From: Hippophae tibetana
Taxonomy: Eukaryota; Streptophyta; Magnoliopsida; Rosales; Elaeagnaceae
Assembly: GCA_037013495.1 (NCBI GenBank)
Contig: CM072810.1
Span: forward strand, 109,433,398-109,497,397
Direction: 5' to 3'
Length of the DNA: 64,000 bases
Numbering within the stretch: the stretch's first letter is position 1; each line of letters begins with the position of its first letter. Shown in pieces: positions 57,360-64,000 of this stretch. Below the pieces are notes generated by a model. That model ran no database searches, had not been told where the DNA came from, and saw only the letters and a list, made by a program, of their open reading frames with translations. Position numbers and translations under genes: made by a program.

Positions 57360-58195
57360 TGGGCTGATAAATGGGCTGTTTGAATGTTTGGGCTGGTGGG
57401 CTAGGAGCTTATGGGCTTGGATCAGATGGGCTAAGAGCTGATGGGCTAGGAGCTGATGGGCTCGGGTTGGGCTGAACTGGGCTAGGGTTGGGCTGAACTG
57501 GGCTAGGGTTTTAAAACTCTGAAAATTAAAGAAACTGCAATGGCTGATAATTAAAACTCTGAAAATTACAACTGCATCCAAGCATTTTGAAACTTAAAAA
57601 AAAAATTTAAGAAACTGCACACCAGGTTTCGGCTGGACGCTGTGCAGGGGGCTGGACGGCGCGCAAGGGCGCGGGGGCGCGTAAGGGCGCGGGATTGAAC
57701 GGCACGCAGGGGCGCGGGGCTGAATGGCGTGCAGGGGCGCGGGGCTGAACTGCATGCAGGGGTGCGGGGCTGAACGACGCTTGGGGCTGCGCGGGGCTTG
57801 AACGGCGCTTGGGGTTGCGCGGGGCTTGAACGTCGCTTGGGGCGGCACGAGGTTGAACTGCGCGCAGGGTCGCAAGCTGACGACGTGGGGCTGAACTGCG
57901 TGTAGGGGTGCGGGGCTGAACGGCGCTTGGGGCTGCGCGGGGCTTGAACGTCGCTTGGGGCTGCGCGAGGCTAAACTGCGTGCAGGGTCGCAAGCTGACG
58001 GCGTGGGGCTGAACGACGGCGCTTGGGGCTGCACGGTGAATGACACCGGTTTGAACAGCGCGGACTGGACAGCGCGGGTGAACGACAGATCTGCACCTGC
58101 AGCGCGAGCTAAACAGTGCGAGAATACGGAGGCGCTTGGCGGCGCTTGGCAGCGCTTGGCGGCGCTTGGCAGCGCTTGGTGGCGCTTCTATTCAG
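57360..58195. repeat. GC-rich minisatellite leader of element G
   Basis: The leader between primer-binding site and gag is built of tandem repeats and is far more GC-rich than anything else here. Blocks: 57360-57500 (gggct-rich, e.g. atgggctaggagctg); 57700-57775 (25-bp units ggggcgcggggctgaa.ggc..ca); 57770-57850 and 57915-57985 (28-bp units cgcttgggg.tgcgcggggcttgaacg); 58131-58190 (10-bp units ggcgcttggc/agcgcttggc). Pro/Ala-rich open frames on the minus strand come from the base composition and are not called as genes. Confidence 0.9.
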
Positions 58196-58240
58196 AAACC
58201 GGTAAAATGTGTTTTTTTTTTCTTTCCTGCTCTGATACCA

Positions 58241-58427
58241 AATTGAATTCACTTAATGTATTTACAAGATACAAAATACTGAAGTTCAATACATGTATAA
58301 ATATAGAATAAAAGGAATCTGCTTTTCCTAAAAGTGCTTTTAAGAAAAGATATATTAGTTACATACAACTAATATACAACTTATAAAGTATATTAGTTGC
58401 ATACAACTAATATACCATTTATTAACA
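58241..58427 (-). repeat. 5' LTR of element G with three hairpins
   Basis: 187 bp, differing from 52725-52911 at three positions: a/g in tacaa(a/g)ataca, g/a in the second hairpin, and g/a in aca(g/a)ctt. The hairpin array is conserved apart from the one change in hairpin 2. Confidence 0.95.
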
Positions 58428-58432
58428 AACAA

Positions 58433-61400
58433 GACAAAAACAAAACTAGCACTTGCACCATCCTTGTACCAAAAACTAAGGATTGAGCCAAATCAAAGCA
58501 AATATGCATTTGTATAGATTTCATAGTGTCATTAGACAGAGAATTTGACCACTTCAAATATCATCCCAACAAAACCATTAATTCTTCTAGCAATAACATC
58601 CACCCACTTCTCCTTTCCAAACATAATACTGATATCATTAGTAAAATCTAGCTTAACAAACTTAACACACAAATCCTTCGTAGCACTAAAGTAGACCAAA
58701 TACAATCATGCTCGATTGATATATCATACACAACCATAACACAAATTAGAAAAAAATATGGAAAATCACAACCAAATTAGAGATAGAGGCAAACCATGCA
58801 CCAAGACTGTGAAACAAGACTAGAGATTTCAAAAAAGTCTCTCGAGGAGAGTTAGCATAATAGTCCCAAATGGAAGGAGTTTACCAATGGAAAATGGTGC
58901 CTCAAGGTTTGTGGAATGATTGAAAAGATTAATGATAGATTTAAGATTTATATCCAGTGGGATAAGCATATATATAATAAAAAATAATATTAATTATTTT
59001 TAATTAAAAATATATATTATATGGTTTTTATTTTAGTAAAAAAACATATTTAAATTATTGTTTTTTACCATTAAATTTTGAATTTTTTACAAAAATATTA
59101 TCAAATTTTTATTTATTACTTTCATACCATTAAATTTTACAAATGTTATAAAAATATCATTGAATATTTTTTATATTATTTTCATACCATTAAACTTTAT
59201 AGATGAAACAAAATATTATCTGTATAACTTGTTATTAACTGATTCATAACGATGATATTTTTGTAATATTTTACATAGTTTAATATAAAAGTAATAAAAA
59301 AATTTAATGATAATTTTGTAACAATTACAAACTTTAACGATATAAAAGTAAGAAATCAAAATGTGATGATATTTTTATAAAAACCCTCAAAGTTTGGTAT
59401 TAGAAAAATCTATTTATTCTTTCTTTAATTATATAATTTTTTTCTTCCTAATACTAGTTTTTGGACCCATACAATGTTGATGATTTAAATTTGATAAATA
59501 TATAATTATATTAATTATCGAGTAATAATTGTGTTTTGTTTCGAATTTTTTATTTTATAAATTAAAAGGAAATAATAAATTTAAATATAATTTTTAAGTT
59601 ATTTTCATTATAATTGAAAAATTAAAGTTGAAATATTTTATAAGGTGGTTTACGTGATCTTAAATAAATAAATAATTAATTTGATGTTTTATTAATAAAT
59701 AAATATATAACAGTAATTTGTGTTTTAGGTGATTGGCAAACAAGTTACCATTCACCGGATGTAAGAAAGAAAGAAAGAAAGGAAAATCCTCTCAAATTGA
59801 GACGTCTTTATTCTTTAACCCATATTCATATTTCAATAGTTCAGGGTGAAAAATCGTATTTCAGTAATGACTTACATAGTGTACCCTGTTACATGCATAA
59901 TAAAATATAAAATAGCATACCACCGGATTTGTTGGTATTTTAATTCATTAAAATAAACGTTAAAGGTTGTGGTGGGATCAAACTCCATTAAATGTGTCGG
60001 GTGTAAAGCTTAACTTTTATGAAAATAATATTAAATCTCGTGAGGTTTGATTTTAGTAATTATTGTGCACATTTATCAAATTATTACCTGTGTGCTTCTT
60101 AAATATTTTCAATAACTGGTTGAAAAAAAGATTTTAATTAAAATATTTTTTAAATTATATGCCATAATTTTACTGATCTATTTAATAAATGTACAAAGTA
60201 TTATTGAGAAAAGAGTTTGAGATTATAATCATTTTAAAATCATTAAAATTATAAAAAGGTCAAAAATAACATAGAATATAACAAAAAAATAATACAATAT
60301 CATGCTAACAAAATGTTTTCATTATCACGGACGACATCTTTGAAGAAGGTTTGACAACTATCACTGAAGGTTTAACAACCTGACAACTATATCACTTAAG
60401 GTTTAACAACCACCGTTGCAACCTCACGGAAGTCTAACAATTATCGCTAACAACCACATCGGAAGTTTGATAACCATTGTTAGTGAATTATAAGGCTTAT
60501 CAATTTTTACTCAAATTTTATACAGTTTACAGAATAATTATATATTTTGTAATATTTATGTAATGCGAAAAATATTATGTACAACCTCTGTATAACTTAC
60601 GTGATAATTCTAGAACATGAAAATGTTAATGTAAAGTAATATTATTTTAATTTAAAATTCATCTATCCTAAAATTCAATTATGAAAAACGTACATAATAA
60701 TTATATGTAATTTTTGTACATTTACAAAATAATCCTAAAACATAAAATATTTCCTTTCAAGTAATATATATTAGTTGAAACTTATTTATTTCAAAATTTA
60801 TTTTTAGTTTAATATGATATCTTAAAGATTTTTCATGTAAATTAACATAAATTTTTAGTATATCTTAGAAATTCATGTAAATTTTATGTACATTTTAAAA
60901 AGTAATATTTTTGTAAAGCTCACATTTTTATTCACATATTATAAAATAACATAGAACATCAAAATATTCATAATAAATAATATTTTTAATTAAAAACTCT
61001 TCTCATTTTCAAATTTGTTGTGATAATTTAAATTTTTTTATTATTTTAATATAAATTTTATTTTATTATGTATTTGTGAAAAAAAATTAATATAAAGCTT
61101 TTGTAAAGCTTACAAAATTATTTTCAACTTGTATATAAGATATACAATAACCTATAACATGATTTAAGAAATTTCTTTAAAGTACGAAACCAAAATAGGG
61201 CAGCACTAAACAAAAACTCAAAAATACTTAAACAATCTTTAATTTACTCCATTCAGTACCAAGAAACCAAAATGGTGATAGAAATCTATCTCCGTCTAAT
61301 TACATACTTAAAACTTCATATTGAATTCACTTTATAAAATGAATAAAACATATATAACAATTTATATATTATACATAAAATTCATACATATTTGTCTAAT

Positions 61401-63463
61401 ATAAAAAATACAAAATTTGTAAAAAAATATGCATAGCATTAAAAAAACTAAAATATATATTAAAAAACCTAATATTCAAACAATTTTATACAACTTAAAA
61501 AAATGATTAAAACAATTAACTATAGGCGAATAACCATGAATGAATAGAAATTGCGTCCTTAGACTTTGTTTAAAAGCAAATAGACCAATTTTTGAAAAAA
61601 AAGAAAATAGAGATATAAAGAGTCAAGATGAGTATTCTAATCTGAGTATTAATTTTCTATGATATATTTTAATTTAGCATTGAATCTTTAACATTATCTC
61701 TCGGAGTTTTCAAATCTTGTTTGTTGGTTTCAAGGGACGTATTCACGAGTTTGTAACAATAATATTTTTTAACATAAAATTTATTTTTGCTTTCTTTTTT
61801 TAAATGGGTGCTTGCATTCTCACTTGTTCACGCACATAAGTATGATTTACTAGTTCAAATTAAAATCACTTAAGTGTTAATAACTAATAGTTAATTTTAA
61901 AATTTTGATTTTTTAAACTATACCCTCTAAAAAAAACCTAGGAATTAAATCATGGCTCTACATCTGTGGGTTAAGGAGGATATACGATCAATATGAAGGG
62001 AATTTTTAGTACTTTAACATTATATATAAAATATCGGTTATTTAATATTATATTTTGTATTTTTAATTTATTTTATTATTATATTATTATTATTTTTAAA
62101 TTACATGTATTTTTTTATAAAAGCACTAACCATTAATCTTTGAAGTTTTGATAACATGTAAATATTGTATAGATTTTATACTAACACGAGTTATCTAATT
62201 CTTAAAAGTTAACAAATAGAAGGTAAAATATATATAACTTATAAACACAATACTAATATCCTCTTAATCGTTACACTTTTTTTAAGTTTAACATGCATGT
62301 AACGGATACAAGAAATCCAATTAACTCAATTATTCATATAGTTTTACTTTTAATTCTTCTAAAATATATGTATTATTTACGTTACAAAAAAAACATATAA
62401 TAAATAACATAAAAAATAACATGTTTTTTAAGAGTTAAAATCAAACTTTATGTATGTATAAAAGAGGATTTATACCATGAAATTAAACCAAATATTGAGT
62501 TATTTGGATGCTATAATTATAACTTTCATACACTTTAATATTGTGATTCATCTAGTAATTATTATGAAGATCTTATTTAATTTTATAATTTAAAAATAAA
62601 GTTAATTAAATTAAAAAATTTAAAAATTGAGATTTTTTAAGAATTAAAATGAGATTTATATATTTTATTAATAAAAAAATCAAATTCTTTACTATAATCA
62701 TGGTATAAAATGTATAAAACTTATGGTTGGAAGTATGGATTCGTTTTGTTGCACGTTAAAACTAATCAAAACCAGAAAGAATATTTTGGTTCTTTACCCA
62801 ATATTTTGATAGCTTTAAATACCACATGGCCATAAATAATCAAACCATGTTGCAAAGGAGAGAGCATATATATTGCTACCTTCAAATTTTTCAACGACAA
62901 TATAAGATTGATTAATCTAATACCAGTAAAAATCTGATCAACATATATAGCATCTGATTCTATATGGTTTTCAAATGTCTCTCTCCCTTATCACTTATTC
63001 TAATATGCCTTCAATTATGTTTTGTATGGGCTCAATTATGTTTTGTAGAATAAAAATGTAATGTAAATATTAATTGTATAAAAATTAAATTTAATAAAAA
63101 TAATAATATTATTATTATTATATTTGTTTGAATATTATAATAAATATATTGATGATATAAATATTAAAAAAATTATTATGCAATGAAATAAAATGATAAA
63201 AAAATTGAATAATTATATAAATATTTGAAAAAAAAAATATTTCAATATATTTACAAGGGATGTAAAGGGAATGGGGATTACTATTATTATTGAAATATTT
63301 TGTAATGTTTTTTAGATTAACAATCAAACTAAACACACAAATATTTTAAATCATTCTCATTATCATTTTTATTACTATAAATCAAACATGTTCTACATAT
63401 ATATTTTTTCTTTTCTTTTTAACTTGCGATTCTAATTCCTTTATCAAGTTATGAAAGGACTGC
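58433..63463. other. AT-rich intergenic DNA, no gene supported
   Basis: About 5 kb. At 59060-59400 short degenerate repeats (taccattaaa(t/c)ttt.., ..aaaatatcat) occur in direct and then inverted orientation around about 59225-59255, as in a decayed foldback or MITE-like element. At 60330-60490 a degenerate ~35-bp repeat (gaaggtttaacaacc..) occurs about four times. Otherwise featureless AT-rich sequence. Confidence 0.5.
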
Positions 63464-63470
63464 TATAAAA
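63464..63470 (+). promoter_or_regulatory. TATA box of the small gene at 63548
   Basis: TATAAAA, 78 bp upstream of the ATG, leaving room for a 5' UTR of about 45-50 nt. Position and sequence are typical for a plant core promoter. Confidence 0.6.
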
Positions 63471-63547
63471 TGAGCATGCTAGTTGTAAACCAAACCAGTC
63501 ATCTAAAGTCTTGATTTCGTACTTTTGTTGGAGAGTTAATAAGAATT

Positions 63548-63853
63548 ATGGCATCATTGAAAGCTGAGAAACCAGTTGGTACACAATTGTTTGGGCAGGC
63601 CACCAAGGCGAGTGATGCTACGGTCAAAGCTCCGGCGTCCAAATCGGGCGCCAAGAAGGCTGGACAGAAGCCTCAAGAGCCTAAAAAGAAGGTATGTATC
63701 TCATTGCATACAAGAAAAACAAAACAAACAAAAAATAAAATTTAAATTTATTTATGCTGTACAATCATTTTCAAGTCTGGTTTCACTGACAAAATAGTTA
63801 TGAAAATGTAGGGTAAAGTTAGCACAGGTGGCAAAGCTGCTGCAAAGAACTAA
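63548..63853 (+). CDS. Small Lys/Ala-rich protein, 2 exons, 61 aa
   Basis: Exon 1 is 63548-63691 (48 codons, ending KKK before GTATGT). Exon 2 is 63812-63853 after TGTAG (GKVSTGGKAAAKN then TAA). The intron is 120 bp, phase 0. The protein starts MASLKAEKPVGTQ and is rich in Lys, Ala, Pro and Gln with no signal peptide, membrane segment or known domain; it is likely disordered and basic. Support for a real gene: a TATA box at 63464, clean splice sites, coding composition unlike the surrounding AT-rich DNA, and AATAAA at 63950-63955. I do not recognise the family and give no function. Confidence 0.8.
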
Positions 63854-63949
63854 CCAAATTGCTAACTCACTACATCAGCCAAGACAAATGGAGATACTTA
63901 GTTTCCTAGTTGTCTTTGTTTTTTTTTTTTTTTAACTTCTTATTTCTGG

Positions 63950-63955
63950 AATAAA
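63950..63955 (+). terminator. Poly(A) signal of the small gene
   Basis: AATAAA 97 nt after the stop codon, following a T-rich 3' UTR. Confidence 0.55.
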
Positions 63956-64000
63956 AAATATAAATGGGGTGTCCATATTAAAATAAAATTAGCGAGAGAG

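Larger units (their letters stand above)
52725..58427 (-). mobile_element. Element G: nearly intact Ty1/copia element
   Basis: LTRs 52725-52911 and 58241-58427 (187 bp each, three differences). A perfect target duplication AACAA lies at 52720-52724 and 58428-58432. The primer-binding site 58229-58240 (complement TGGTATCAGAGC, exact) abuts the 5' LTR. The polypurine tract (complement of ctccccctcaag, 52912) abuts the 3' LTR. It has a ~945-bp GC-rich repetitive leader, then gag-pol with one in-frame amber stop. Fairly recent, but probably inactive because of the stop and altered integrase residues. Sense LTR ends are TGTTAA..CAATT, so the 3' dinucleotide is not CA. Confidence 0.96.

Noticed and set aside
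57594..58046. Long Pro/Ala/Ser-rich open frames on the minus strand (up to 150 codons).
   Set aside because: They arise from GC-rich tandem repeats; several frames are open at once with the same biased composition, and there is no conserved domain.

Overview
This is a piece of nuclear DNA from a flowering plant, most likely a eudicot. The signs are a spliced ABCG-type transporter gene with GT-AG introns, fragments of a plant bacterial-type PEP carboxylase gene, and many Ty1/copia LTR retrotransposons primed by initiator tRNA-Met. The background is strongly AT-rich. I cannot name the species from sequence alone. There is no prokaryotic content: no operons, CRISPR, rRNA or functional tRNA genes.

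Host genes. Only two look functional. (1) A five-exon ABCG half-transporter on the minus strand (15562-23332, predicted 700 aa, ABCG21/22-like). (2) A small two-exon gene at the right edge (63548-63853, 61 aa, Lys/Ala-rich, unidentified). Between two retroelements lies an unprocessed pseudogene fragment of bacterial-type PEP carboxylase (PPC4-like, 10464-12324). It has lost its catalytic His, carries stops and frameshifts, and is split by a solo LTR.

Mobile elements, left to right: A 930-~2637 (minus, internally deleted relative of E); B 4722-9370 (minus, decayed); solo LTR 11848-12292; D 12449-15117 (minus 3' half of an element, with LTR outer ends in inverted orientation at both borders); C 17397-21588 (plus, decayed relative of E, inside intron 2 of the ABCG gene); a probable decayed LTR 26795-28215 and a copia RNase H/3' LTR remnant 28447-~28800; E 33994-39075 (minus, intact 1443-codon gag-pol, LTRs differing at 2 of 338 positions); F 44164-49869 (minus, decayed); G 52725-58427 (minus, nearly intact, with one amber stop and damaged integrase residues). 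Perfect 5-bp target-site duplications can be read for B, C, D, E, F and G, and a one-mismatch one for the solo LTR.

The rest (1-929, 2638-4716, 9376-10463, 23333-26794, 28800-33988, 39081-44158, 49875-52719, 58433-63463) is AT-rich intergenic DNA with degenerate tandem duplications and no supportable gene.

I saw no unknown multi-gene system. The most unusual things are structural: element D, with two LTR 3' (U5) outer ends and a perfect target-site duplication; three consecutive hairpins in the LTR of G; LTR minisatellites of variable copy number in unrelated families; non-TG..CA LTR termini; a GC-rich repetitive leader in G; and a cluster of nine ACGTG cores in an otherwise AT-rich region.
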